Shown here piece by piece: positions 23,875 to 35,330 of a stretch of DNA of 64,000 nt; position 1 is the first letter of the stretch, and every line of letters starts with the position of its first letter. The notes beneath the pieces were generated by a model. That model searched no databases. It was not told the DNA's origin and worked only from the letters and a program-made list of their open reading frames with translations. This DNA comes from Atherinomorus stipes (Eukaryota > Chordata > Actinopteri > Atheriniformes > Atherinidae). The stretch is taken from positions 186,001-250,000 of the forward strand of contig JALJCO010001047.1 of NCBI GenBank assembly GCA_023101725.1, read 5' to 3'. Position numbers and translations under genes: made by a program.

Positions 23875-24102
23875 ATGGCGACTACCCACACCGATAAACA
23901 GAGAAGAAAGTTTAGTGTGGAAATGAAAGAAACCGTTCTGGAGTATGCACGCCAACATTCCAGAGCGAAAGCAGCAAAACACCGTGATGTTGACCCAAGA
24001 CACATCAGGTGTTGGAAAAAGCAACAGAATAAACTGTTTGGAGCTGAGAAAAGCCGAGCGGAGGGAGAGGAAAAAAGTCAGCCAGGACAGATGGATTCAT
24101 GA
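23875..24102 (+). pseudogene. Transposon-encoded helix-turn-helix fragment
   Basis: From the internal ATG it reads 75 residues, starting MATTHTDKQRRKFSVEMKE and continuing LEYARQHSRAKAAKHRDVDP and IRCWKKQQNKL. This pattern (basic start, VLEYA, AAKH, IRxWKKQ) matches the N-terminal DNA-binding domain of pogo/CENP-B-type or related transposases. The catalytic domain is missing, so it is a remnant of the surrounding element. An independent role as a small DNA-binding protein cannot be excluded but has no support. Confidence 0.5.
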
Positions 24103-24261
24103 CTGTTTACCGTATTTTACCGTACTCAGGTAACTGTACTGCACTGTTTAAGTTTTTCATGCAGCATTTTTCAATAAATGAGCCCAGTACATGTTACTGG
24201 GTTCAGTCCGACACAAAATATTGATTTATTCATTGGGATCTGTTTGAAAAATAGATCTCTG

Positions 24262-25640
24262 CCTCTTCCAGCGGCAGAAGACCAGGAAGGCTCCAGGACC
24301 TGATGGAGTGTCCCCCTCCTGCCTGAAGACCTGCGCTGACCAGCTGGCACCCATCTCTTCACCAAGATCTTCACCAGATCTCTGGAGCTGTGTGAAGTCC
24401 CCCCTCCTGCTTCAAATGCTCCACCATCATCCCGGTCCCCAAAAAACCACAATCTCAGGGTTGAATGACTACACTGTCGGCCCGGATCCTGTTCGTAGAC
24501 TTCAGCTCTGCGTTCAGCACCATCATTCCAGAAGCCTCCACCAGAAACTCTCACAGCTCACAGCTCCACCTGTCCGTGGATCTGCAACTTCCTCACTGAC
24601 AGGAGGCAGCAGGTGAGGCTGGGGAGCATCACCTCCAGCACCAGGTCCATCAGCACCGGCGCCCCCCCAGGGGTGCGTTCTTTCTCCGCTGCTCTTTTCC
24701 CTTTACACCAACTGCTGCTATTCAAGCAACCCGTCCGTTAAGCTCCTGAAGTTTGTGGACGACACCACAGTCGTTGGCCTCATCAGGGACGGTGACGAGG
24801 CCGCCTACAGGCATGAGGTGGAACAACTGATCCTGCAGTGTGGACACAACAACCTAAAGTTTAACCCGCTCAAGACTGTGGAGATGACAGTGGACCACCC
24901 ACCTTACCCCCACTCACCATCCTCAACAAAACAGTGTCTACTGTGGACCCCTTTAAGTTCCTGGGAACCACAATTTCCCGGCATCTCAAGCGGAAGACGC
25001 ACATAGACGTCATCAGAAAGAAGGTCCAGCAGAGGTTGTACGTCCTGCGACAGCTGAAAAAGTTCCACCTGTCTCAGGACATGCTGATTATCTTCTACAC
25101 CTCCATCATCCAGTCTGCTCTGTGCACATCCATCACTGTCTGGTTTGGATCGGCCACCAAACAGGACAGGAACAGGACGATCAGGTCTGCAGGAAAAATC
25201 ATCGGGACCGACCTGCCCTCCATCCAGGACTTATACCAGTCTAGAGTCAGAAAACGAGCAGCATCACTGCTGACCCCCCCACACCCTGCCTGCACACAAA
25301 CTGTTTGAACTGCTTCCGAACTCTGTTTCCAGGACGACCAGACACAAAAACAGTTTCTTCCCCCCCGACCGTCTCTCTTATTAGCCCCTAAAATACACCT
25401 GTCATTAATGCCCATCGCACTGTGTGCACTACATGTACATATATTTATATCCTGTCCCTGTTGTAAATACATTTTTGTATTTTGTATCCTCTACTCTTGT
25501 ATTCTTGTTTTTTTATCTTGGATTTTTATATTTATATTTTGTATGTACCCCCACCGGAGAGAGAAATACCCGGAGTCAAATTCCTTGTATGGTCACACAT
25601 ACTTGGCGAATAAAGCTGATTCTGATTCTGATATAAGCCT
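24262..25640 (+). mobile_element. 5'-truncated L2/CR1-type LINE with reverse transcriptase
   Basis: Motifs in order, over several frames: KAPGPDGVSPSCL, then FVDFSSAFSTIIP, then GAPQGCVLSPLLFSLYTN, then KFVDDTTVVGL (24749-24781, the polymerase catalytic box), and IQSALCTSITVWFGSATKQD. It ends in AATAAAGCTGATTCTGATTC, the short-repeat tail typical of fish L2-like elements. The endonuclease half is absent and frameshifts break the ORF. It is inserted in the pogo-like element. Confidence 0.85.
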
Positions 25641-25661
25641 CTCTTCTAATAAAAGCCCGGT

Positions 25662-26401
25662 CAGGGTTCCCACTCTTTTCTAGAAGTTGTTTTCCAGGAC
25701 TTTTCCAGGATATTTTCAGGACTTTTCTAGCTGCTACAGTACGAGTCAAATTATCACAACATTGACTAGTAACTTTCACCACAAGGTTTTGGAGAAGTGT
25801 TCTACAATTGTAGCTTATTTTTTTTTCTTTGAAGCAGCGACAAAACAGAGGCGAAGCGGAGGTTAAGCTGCGATGAAACGGCGACAAAGTTGCAACGAAG
25901 CTGCGATGAAACGGCAACGTAGCAGCGATTAAACTGCGAGAAGAGAAAAAAAAAGGAAAAAGAGAGAAAAAGGGAAGAGGGGAAGGGAAAAAAGAAGGAG
26001 GAGGGGGGAATAGAAAGAGAAAGAAAGTAAAGGAGAAGGAATAATGATAAAAAAAGAAGAGAGGGGAGAAAGGGGGTAGGAGAAGAAGGGATAGAGAAAA
26101 AGAAGAAGGGAGAAGGGAAGAAGGAGGATGAAGTTGCAACAAAATAGCGATGAAATGGAGATGAAACGTGACGAAGCTGCGATGACACGGTGATGAAACG
26201 ATGACGTAGCGGCGGTTAAACTGCAACGAAGCTGCAACAAAAGGCGACGAAGCGGCTCTGAAATGTGACAAGTTGTCATTTTCCAGGACAACTCAGGTTT
26301 TTCCAGGACATTTTACTCTTTTTCTCATTTTCCATGTGTTTTCCATGACTGGAAAAATGCTCATTCATTTTTCAGGTTTTCCAGGACGCATGGGAACCCT
26401 G
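25662..26401. mobile_element. hAT-type MITE with CAGGGTTCCCAC ends
   Basis: CAGGGTTCCCACTC and GCATGGGAACCCTG form inverted ends next to TTTTCCAGGAC-type subterminal repeats on both sides. The middle holds a diverged minisatellite (GCGATGAAACGGCGAC units, 25842-25950 and 26130-26270) around a polypurine tract (25940-26125). The long minus-strand open frames here come from those repeats. Confidence 0.75.
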
Positions 26402-26461
26402 CCAGTCCTCCGTGCCCCGAAACGAATAACAGCCTCGGTCACTATTGGAGGATTTATGGTA

Positions 26462-27391
26462 GTTAACAGAATTTAGTAAAAAATAAAACAGATTTCACGC
26501 GACTCCTTCACGCTAATGATTTATGTTTATCTGATCAGTTGCACTGTAAACAATCATAAATAAAATGTTATTTTCATCATTTTAAGAAGGTCTAGCCGTT
26601 TATATGAAAGTTTGCAGCTAACAGATCCATTTTCAGTTCAGCAGGCAGCTGCATCTTCCGTTAAAGTCTCCTTTTTCATCCCGCTGTGAGCATCTACAAC
26701 CATCAGCTAACAAGCTCGGCCCGGAGCCATGTTCCGGTAATGCACACCAGAGAGAGCTGCATCGTCTCCTCACTTGGGATGCCTTTGAGGACATCCACAG
26801 CACTGCACAGTTTTTTCATCTCAGATTACTGTGTGAACTTTTAATGCGATTACCGGCCACATAGGATGACAAGAGTCCAGGCCACGGCGTCCGTTTTCCC
26901 AGAGCGAACATAAGAGGTTTGGATGGATGGTGGGCAAGTACCCCTTCACATCCCTCCTGGCAATCAATCCCACAGCCTCCTTCTCTGGTCATCCTCTAAT
27001 TTCAGAGAGGGTCGCTAATCTAATATTAAAGGGCTGTGACAGTAATGAGCGCTGTGGCTGTGTGGTCCAAGGCTGTGAGATTAAATGGGAGCACTTACAA
27101 TACCAGTAAACTCGAGCCAATCTCAGCAATATTTAGCCGGACATTGAGCTGCAGTGCCTGAGCCTCAAGTCATGTTCGCTTAAGACCAAGCGCCACTCAA
27201 GTACGGAGGGGTGGGGAGGTGTGCCTGAACGGGACGCTCCATTAGATGCTGAGACTCAAACCCAGTCCAAACACGTCACTGATTCACATACTTGGCTTCA
27301 CAGTAAAAACATTTGCTGCCTCCCGAAGTCGCTCGAAGTTGCCCCGACAGTTTGAGTCGATGCACCTGAGTGCTTCCTCGGTACTCTAAAG
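26462..27391. other. Single-copy DNA, candidate conserved non-coding element
   Basis: 26760-27250 shows even composition and no repeats, with TTTAATGCGATTACCGG, CTAATCTAATATTAAAGGGC and GAGATTAAATGGG. Conservation untested. No gene. Confidence 0.35.
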
Positions 27392-29189
27392 CAAAGGGTT
27401 TTCAACCTTTTTTCAGTCCAAACTGGTCCAGGGTCCATTTATATTTAACACTGTATTATAATGATATCATTTTTATTTTATTTATTTAACAACTAAAGCA
27501 AATCCATCTGCCTTTAACAGGGTGAACCTGTAAAATGTGGCCTGATGAACATGAATAACATAATATAAAGATATATTATGAGATCGTTACAAACACATTT
27601 ATATCACACATATAATTCATGGAATAAAATCAGACTCCTACAAGAACAAATCAGAATTAGGCTATAAAACAAAATCTACAACATTTTTCTACAAAAAGAG
27701 GAACAACAGAAAAAAACTGATTTTAAAAAAAGAGATAAAATGGTGCAGTAATAGATTACATTGAAAATAAAAAGGCTCAATTTAAATAATCTGTAAAAAC
27801 CTGTATTTTATTTGTTTAGACAGGCCATAAAAGCACAAACTTCCAAACATAACAGACATTTTCTGCATCAGTCACTGCGTTTACATGCAGCCAATAACTC
27901 TTTCATAACTGGAATATTAGCAATAACCCGGCTGCGCACGGCCATGTAAACACTGGCAAAAACCCGAATATCACCCCTGGGTTACTCCTTTTCTAACAGG
28001 AATATTTGGTCATGGAAACGCGTATCAGAAGATCTCCATTGAAAGGAACATTTGTGTTCTGCGCATGTTTTATCTGCAACGATTCTTAATTATTTTGTAC
28101 TTGCGATCAGACGGTACTCTGCACAGCTTGCTAGTCTATATATCACCATGGCAACATGCATCGGGGGCTCCTTCGCGACGCGGGGCTCCATCACTTATCT
28201 GGCAAAGTTTGATAAAGGCGTGAAATTGGAAAATTCACTGATTCTAGCCGGAGTCAGTTAATTTCATCATTCCAACCGTTCCCACCAGTCCCGACTGCGA
28301 CCTTCCTCCTAGTGTCCGAGGGACTCTGGTGGAAACGGGAAGTGTGGATGTGCACAGCTCCAGCTCTATTTCTACCACACGTTCTCTCCTTCTATGACCC
28401 GTCAAGTACTGCTGGTGGGTCAGTACCAGCGGCGCCAGCAAAGGACTGCAGTCAAACTAGCCGCCTCTCGCGGATCCGCGGTCAAGCTAACCAGCATTAT
28501 TTCTGCTGTCATTCTGAAACTTGGCTGGCCTGACCGCAGTGGCTCCGGATGCTTCATTATCCCCCGTCATCACGGTGTTTTCCGTGTGTCGCGGTTCGGG
28601 TCGGGATATTCCAGTTTATTTCAGTTATCATGTACACAGGAGTAACTCTGACTGCTTACGCATGGAAACGGGTTATTCCTGACCTTTCAGAAACCGGAAT
28701 GTTGACCTAAACCCGAATTTTGATGGCATGTGAACATAACAATGGCTGATTTTCTCTTTTTTTCTTAAAAATCCTTTCTTTCCAACAAGTGTTAGATGCT
28801 TGCTTTCTAGATGAAGCTTGCTGATAGCGTTAGCATTAGCGTTAGCTGGTGCTCCATCCAGACTTCTCAGCTCCGCTTTGTTATCTCCACTTACTAATCC
28901 ATATTTAATAAATTGGAGTGGATTTTTGCCTTTTTAGAGGCGGTTTGGGACCATTTTTGTCTTCATTATTTCATTTTAATACTTCTTTACAACGTTTGCT
29001 ACAGGCTAGCGGCTAGCTGAGTGTCTTCTTCTGCTTGTTTGTTGAACTCTGGTGGGATGAGGCTACATTGCAACTCATCCAGTCACAAATAATGTAAATA
29101 TACGGCCCTCGCGGGCCACATGTGGAAAAGGAAAGTTTTTTGCGGCCCTCTAGGTGGCGCTCAAGGCCCTGGTTGGTTAAGAATCGCTG
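27392..29189 (-). mobile_element. H-family hAT-like element with a nested insertion
   Basis: The outer parts match the copy at 44519-45440 in reverse (AAACAAATAAAATACAGG, CCACATGTGGAAAAGGAA, CCTCTAGGTGGCGCTC). The ends GGGTTTTCAACC and GGTTAAGAATCGCTG recall the hAT CAGTGGTTCTCAA-type terminus. The middle is split at 27871-28740. Confidence 0.75.
27871..28740. mobile_element. Element nested in H, CACTGCGTTTACATGC type
   Basis: It is absent from the other H copy, where the flanks read directly through (TTCTGCATCA then ACAGCTGATTTTC in equivalent orientation). Imperfect inverted ends: TTACATGCAGCCAATAACTC and TTCACATGCCATCAAAATTC. No transposase frame. Confidence 0.75.
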
Positions 29190-30283
29190 CTAAACAACCA
29201 GGGCTGCATCGATCCCAGCTGCAGCACAAGGATATTATGTAATATATGAGTGCTTTCATGCTTTCTGTGTCTGCAAGATTTTTACTTTACTGAATAAGTT
29301 TAATTTTAAATGGTTAATCACGGCCAAATTTCCGAATTTAGAAAAAAAAAAGCTGAGCGTTGCCAGGTCCTGTCCCCCTCTCTTACACTTTTTTTTTGTA
29401 GTCTTTTGTAATCGTTCAATCTTTGCTCAATGCCAAGATTATGAGACCAATTAAAACTCCAAACAAGGTCTTACAACCATCCTCTCTCCTGGCAGCCGTC
29501 CTCGTCACACGTTGCACATTTTTGCTCCAGAAAGCCTTCTGCTCTCCGCTCCATTTCCCCCCAAACCGGATAAGACAAAAGAGAACTGGTGGCTCGGGGT
29601 GCGTGCCAGGTTCAGACCGCATCAACAAAGACAAAGGAGATCACAGTGGGAATTAGGGGGATTCCCCAGAGAGCAGAAGGGAGGATGATGGGTAGTTATG
29701 AGTTAAATCTGCTGTGAAATCTCCGTGTAGAAAGTGTGCAGGACGACGCCGTCTGCTCGGCCCTGACGTGGGGGGAATGAGGTCGATCCACCCAGGGTGA
29801 ATGACCCCCGAGTAAGTTCAGGGAATGCAGTGCCGGGGGGGGGCGATGGCTGCGCTTCGTTAAAAGCAGAGGTCACTCATTAAGGCCGAGGTTTATCCCT
29901 CAGCTTACATGTCTTGAAGGACAGGAGACTTCAAAACAATTCTGGTCAGACGTGGTTTTCCATGTCAAGAGGGGTCAGAAGTTAAAGCATTCCCAGTGAC
30001 TGCTGGGATGTGCTGGAATGTTCTGGGCCCAGCCGCCGTGGATTTATTAGGTTTTTCTTCATCATTCAAATCCTGAAACTGTAAAAAGTCAATTTGTATG
30101 AACAAAATGAGTCAGGATTTTATCTGGCTCTCACTTCAGCATTTGGGGCCCTTTGGGATCATTAAATGACGTTTAATGTCAGCAAAGAAAAACACAACCT
30201 TATAAAACTGAAGTTTTATAACATAGGAAGACCTTCATAGTGCCAAAGCTTAAGTTAAAAAAAAGATACATTCAAGTCACGGT
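29190..30283. other. Single-copy DNA
   Basis: No recognisable repeat or gene. 29400-29640 is open on both strands without domain content. Confidence 0.3.
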
Positions 30284-31446
30284 TAGAGATAGACCGATAC
30301 AGATTTTTTTAGGGCCGATACCAATATTTTCTCATCAGCTGATAGCCGATACAACCTGCTAATATGTTGGGCCGATACTGCGTTTGACTCCCAAAATAAA
30401 TTAATGAAAGATCTTTAAATATGAAAATAACAAAGTACTTCAAATAAATATATAAATAAGAAACGGTGCAATTGTAAATAAATATGAAATAGAAACATTA
30501 AACTTGTTATAAATACGTAGAAAAAGTCTGTTAATTGTGCAGAGTGCCAGCAAAAACATAAATATTGACCTAAAATTTTGGTCTATCCTTAATTCATATT
30601 TATGTTATTTACTTTTATGTATTTATAATTTATTTAATATTTGATTGTTTCATTTATTTTATTATTTTCCTTTTAGGTATTACTTTATTTTTTGCTGTAT
30701 TCATGTTTTTCATATAAATCGTGGATAAATTTAAGTGTTAAAGGGTTAAATCTCGGCAATGCAACATTTTCACATAACACATTCAGCATCCACCTGCTTG
30801 TTAACAAAAATATCAAATCAGCCAATCACAAACATGATCACAATCATGTTTCCAGTTGGATCTTTAAGCTGGAAACGAAACCTCATCCTGTTAGTTCCCG
30901 ACTCGTCCTGCTCACCATCATAGCAGCAGAACGGTGATCTGGCCGCTACGTTGTGCCAGCAGATTTGTTTTTTATGGAAATACGGCTCCTCTTGATAATC
31001 TAAAGGTCATTTATGTATTCAATTTATTTATTTTTCATGCTTGTTTATTACTGAATTTACATAATTGGACCTGACAGGGTGAAAAAGACAAAAAAGAATA
31101 GAATGAAAAGAAATGAGAGTGAAATGAAGACCCAGACGTCCAACTGCTGCACCTGTCATAATATAATGAAGGCTACAATGAAAATTAATTTTACAAATCT
31201 TTTAATATAAAAATGAGCAAAGCACTTTAAATAAATATATAAAAAAAGAAACGGTGCACTTGTAAAAAAATATTAAATAGAAACATTAAACTAGTAATAG
31301 TAGTATATAAATAAAACACTCTGAAAATAATACTGAGGGGGAGTAATGGCCAACACACACCTGATGTATTGACCGATACCGATACCAGCAAAGAACGTAA
31401 ATATTGGCCTAAAATATCGGCCAGCCAATGTATCGGTCTATCCTTA
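30284..31446. mobile_element. U-family elements in tandem, TAGACCGATA ends
   Basis: It starts TAGAGATAGACCGATACAG. One complete end (TTTTGGTCTATCCTTAA) comes at 30594 and a second (TATCGGTCTATCCTTA) at 31446. The blocks 30400-30590 and 31195-31446 repeat directly, including AAGAAACGGTGCA. Two copies side by side, the second one truncated. Confidence 0.65.
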
Positions 31447-33479
31447 ATCACAGTCTTATTGCAGGATTATTTGGCTGAAATCTAACAGAGATGTGACGTT
31501 CACAAACGAACCGATTCTTTTTAACGGCTCTTTTAAATGAACAATAAAAATCAAGTTATTCTTTTTTATATCCAAATTATCCTCACTGAATTCACGTGAC
31601 ACGTGTGCCATCACGGGAGTCTCGTGTCCAACACAGTTCATTCCTGTGAATGCATCTATGAGCAGAAAATATTGTTCAGAAACAAATAGTTGTACTGATG
31701 TAGCTCAAGTCTTTTCTATTTATATTCATATTTTTCATGTATTTCTGTATTTTTTCCTGCTAGAAAAAAGCTCCTATTCTCCACAGTAGATTCAGGTATT
31801 TTCATTAGCTTTTATTCTCATGTACTGGGAGGTTTTTTTTTGCATTGGCAATGTTGTGTTGAAAACTTTGGAGTGAAGTTGTTCTGCATGACAGTTAATT
31901 GTTGCCAGCTTAGTTTTTTGTTGTGCCACAAAACAGTTTTGGTGTGAGAAAATCCAAAATAATGATCTCAGTGTCAAAGAATGGGGGTATGCAGACACCC
32001 TATAAAACGATTACAATGAAAACACAAGCCAAATGAAATTATAACCAACGATTCGGATTTTTTTCCACCAGCAGAGTATACACTGATGTGTAGGTTTGAA
32101 TTATTCCAGTCCAAATCTCACCTTATTACTGCTGCCAGTAAAACAAGTTACAAGTGACTGAATTCTAAATGAAAAATAATGAATAAAAATGGATCTTTAA
32201 AAGGAACAGCTTCCTTCAAAGAGCCATGAATCCATAAATCCATGTCTAGATGAAGAGTTTTTGTGGGATTCCTTGAATGAGCGTCTGGTTCAGGAGCCAG
32301 AGCTGCAATGTGGCAAAGATGTGTCACTTCCAGCACAGCTGCAGATGTGCTGCAGTTTCCGGATCCTCGTGCATCCGCCATGCTAATTTTACCGTTGCTT
32401 CTGGTGAACTTTCATAACGGAGGCCCTCCTCACCGAGGCCTCTTTCATTTCTCTGTCAAAACAACTCGTTAGCTCTCAGCAACGGGCATATTTTGAACTC
32501 ATCTTTTGAATATTCCTCCTGGGCCGGTTCCAAAGACCTTCCCCGCCTGCGCGGTTATCTCGGGAGTCTGCACTCAATTTATCTTTTGTTTTGAATCGGT
32601 TTTATAACGTGTCAGTCAACCTTAACCCCCCCTTGAATTCCCATACTTCTCTGTCTTTGTGTGTTTTTGACTCTGAAAGGCCACTTTGATGCACTTATGG
32701 AGCGCCGTCCTCTCCCTGCGCAGGGATTCTGAGAGGGGCCACACACCCCCAAACACACAAACGACACACACCTCAGATGGCCTCTGCTCAGCAGCTGTGT
32801 CCCACCGCTTTAAAGGAAGCCCTCCCCTTCATATGCACACACACACACACATGCACGCCCTGCTCTGTTCGCTGCCGGCATCGGCCTGCCGCCCCCCTTC
32901 GGGGCCCATCTGTGTGCTGCTGTTGCCTTTGATTCGCTGTTCTGTGCGGCGGTCCTGCAGCCTTTCCGGGCCACCAAAGGTTCTGAGAAGTGGATTTGAG
33001 TGTTTGGCTTCGGTGGTGCCAACAACTGCTCTTCAAGGCATCCCACATCATTTGTCATCTTCATCCCACGTGTTTTTCTCTTTCTGGCTTTTTTGTGGCT
33101 CACTGTTACATCAAAACAAACCCAGACGCCTCAAACAGAGGTTAAACATTCAAACTGCGGACAGAATTTAACTCTTACTGGGATTTATTCATCTACAATT
33201 CATGGATGAGAATTAGGAATTATTATGAGCATTAATTCTAATAATCTGACAAGTGTAACGTATGAAAATTTCATGTCACGGTTATTGTGACCAAAATCAT
33301 TACAACTACCATTATTATCGAGGTATTGTTGAAATTGTTGTGCTCAAAATGTTCCAAACTTATATACACACACTAAAATCATTTGACAGATTTTTATTAA
33401 TGAAAAAAAATTAACAAGTGTAATAACTGAATGAATAAATAATAAATAAATAAATTAAGTTTCCTCCCAGCATTTTTTA
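31447..33479. other. Mixed DNA: possible hAT remnant, then single-copy DNA and (CA)n
   Basis: AGAGATGTGACGTTCAC and AACGGCTCTTTT (31488-31540) recall a frequent fish hAT end. 32380-33200 appears single-copy with (CA)n at 32837-32852, and is open on both strands without domains. AT-rich DNA follows to 33479. Confidence 0.35.
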
Positions 33480-33597
33480 AAAAATCTAAAATGCATCCAG
33501 ACTAAAACATCGGCCAGCCAATATTTTAAGCTAATATTTGTGTTTTTTTTTGCTGGTATCGACGTCAGATGTGTTGGCCAATACTAGTAATAAATAT

Positions 33598-34464
33598 TAG
33601 GGATGTTCAATATAGGTTTTTTTTTTTTTTTTTTACCGATATCCGATATACCGATATTGTCCAACTCTTAAATTTCTATATCTGATATCAACCGATATCA
33701 AGATCCCTAAATACCCTTAACTCAGCCAGAGGAGTTCATGTTGGACATCTGGCTGCCAGATATCAGATACTAGCAAGTATTAGATACTAGCATATCAGAT
33801 ACTAGCAGGTGTTAGATTCTACCACATATCAGATACTAGCAGGTATTAGCAAGCATATATCAGATACTAGCAGGTATTAGCAACCATATATCAGATACTA
33901 GCAGGTATTAGATTCTACCATATATCAGATACTAGCAGGTATTAGATTCTACCATATATCAGATACTAGCAGGTATTAGATTCTACCATATATCAGATAT
34001 TAGCAGGTATTAGATTTGACCATATATCAGATACTAGCAGGTATTAGATACTACCATATATCAGATACTAGCAGGTATTAGCCAAGATGTGGCTAATTCT
34101 AATGTTTCTGACAACTTAGTAACTTAACCAACAACTTAAAACCAGACATATTATCAGCAGCTTCAAAGCAAGTCAGTCAGTAGCAGCAGCAGCTGCACCG
34201 TAGTCACATGACTCTGAAAGGAATGCTGGGAAATGATGTTCTTTCAGGATAACAGGGACTTTTCTACATGCTGGACCGCTGCTAATGGAACAAGATCTCC
34301 CAAAATTTTGTTGCTCCGTATCGCTAGATTTTACAAATGAAATCTTGCAAGATTTCTTTTTTTTTTTTTTAAATATCATCCCAAAAAAAACGATACTGAT
34401 ATTTTCCGATATTACATTTTAATGCCAATATTGGCTGCTAATATTGGTAGGCTGAACATCCCTA
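33598..34464 (+). mobile_element. T-family hAT-like element, copy T1 (most complete)
   Basis: TAGGGATGTTCA and its inverse TGAACATCCCTA delimit 867 bp. The middle is the 34-bp minisatellite (33757-34086). No transposase. The family recurs at 418, 3033, 34910 and 50620. Confidence 0.85.
33757..34086 (+). repeat. 34-bp minisatellite inside T1
   Basis: Roughly nine units built from CAGATACTAGCAGGTATTAG and ATTCTACCATATAT, with one or two shortened units at the left. Confidence 0.9.
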
Positions 34465-34547
34465 ATACAAAAGTCTGTAAATTAATGTTTCGATTTTTAA
34501 TATTTGTTTACAAGTGCACCGTTTCTTTTTTACATATTTTGTCAGTC

Positions 34548-34745
34548 AGTCAGTCAGTCATTTTCTGTGCCGCTATCAGTTCAGGGTCGCGGGTTGCTGG
34601 AGCCATCCCAGCTATTATCAGGCGAGAGGCGGGGTACACCCTGGACAGGTCGCCAGTCTGTCACAGGGCCAACACAGAGAGACAGACAACCATTCACACT
34701 CACATTCATACCTTGGGGCAATTTAGGGTGATCAATTAACCTAAA
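34548..34745 (+). repeat. Dispersed fish repeat (GGCGGGGTACACCCTGGACA type)
   Basis: It contains GGCGGGGTACACCCTGGACA, GGTCGCCAGTCTGTCACAGG and TTTAGGGTGATCAATTAACC in the order known from a very common teleost dispersed repeat. The short open frames here are repeat-borne. It sits in a U copy. (GTCA)n precedes it. Confidence 0.7.
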
Positions 34746-34909
34746 ACATACATACATATTTTGTATATATTTATATATTTTCACATACTTATTTGAAGTG
34801 CTGTAAGAGTTGTAAAATTACTTTTCATTACATCCATTATATTAATTTGAGAGTCAAATGCAGTATCAGGACCAAATATTGACAGGTTATATCGGTCATC
34901 AGCTGCGGC

Positions 34910-35330
34910 TAGGGATGTCCGATATTACTAGCCTACCAATAGCGGCCAGTATTGGCATCAAAATGGGATATTGGATAGACAAAATGGGATAGACACAAAA
35001 CTGTCTGACACATAAATGAATACAGTTTCACAGTTTTCAGAAATGTTTCCCAGCTTTTGAAAAGGATCGTTATTTTGGCCAGTCTGGTTGGTAGTTTCGT
35101 GTCCAATCAATCATTTGGTTGTTTTTACCAAAAAGATTGGTTGGATTAACCGAAATTTGGTAATCCAACCAATGTTTTTGGTTAAAACAACCAATAGATT
35201 GGTTGGACACATAACTACCAATCAGATTGGCCAAATTAACAAACATGGTTTTGAGATGTGGCATTTAAAGGTGGTATTACAAAAAACTGTCTGAGATTTT
35301 ATTGCACTACTAATCTGATTTAGTATCTCT
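34910..35330. repeat. T fragment plus a 157-bp inverted repeat
   Basis: 34910-35000 begins TAGGGATGTCCGATATTACT and matches one T end. At 35078-35234, TTGGCCAGTCTGGTTGGTAG and its inverse flank a symmetrical middle rich in TTGGTTG/CAACCAA, so both strands show similar open frames. Confidence 0.65.

Larger units (their letters stand above)
23650..26459 (+). mobile_element. Pogo-like element (TA target) carrying two insertions
   Basis: CCGTATATCCTCTAATACTG at the left and the inverse of CCATAAATCCTCCAATAGTG at the right agree at 19 of 23 bases over the full repeat, and both are flanked by TA (23648-23649, 26460-26461). Inside are a DNA-binding-type ORF, a LINE (24262-25640) and a hAT MITE (25662-26401). 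Without the insertions the element would be about 0.7 kb. Confidence 0.65.
33480..34909 (-). mobile_element. U-family copy split by T1 and by a second repeat
   Basis: The pieces 33480-33597, 34465-34540 and 34746-34909 align in order, in reverse, with 30330-31440 (CATCGGCCAGCCAATATTTT, ACAAGTGCACCGTTTCTTTT, TGACTCTCAAATTAATATAA in reverse complement). T1 and the 34548-34745 repeat fill the gaps. Confidence 0.65.

Noticed and set aside
25576..26291. 231-residue minus-strand frame with hydrophobic runs
   Set aside because: It crosses a LINE tail, a hAT MITE end, a minisatellite and a polypurine tract. No conserved domain.
32686..33171. 161-residue plus-strand frame
   Set aside because: It is overlapped by two long frames on the other strand, contains a (CA)n run, and has no domain or splice context.
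33757..34086. CRISPR-like array
   Set aside because: Units are contiguous without unique spacers, and the DNA is vertebrate. It is a minisatellite.
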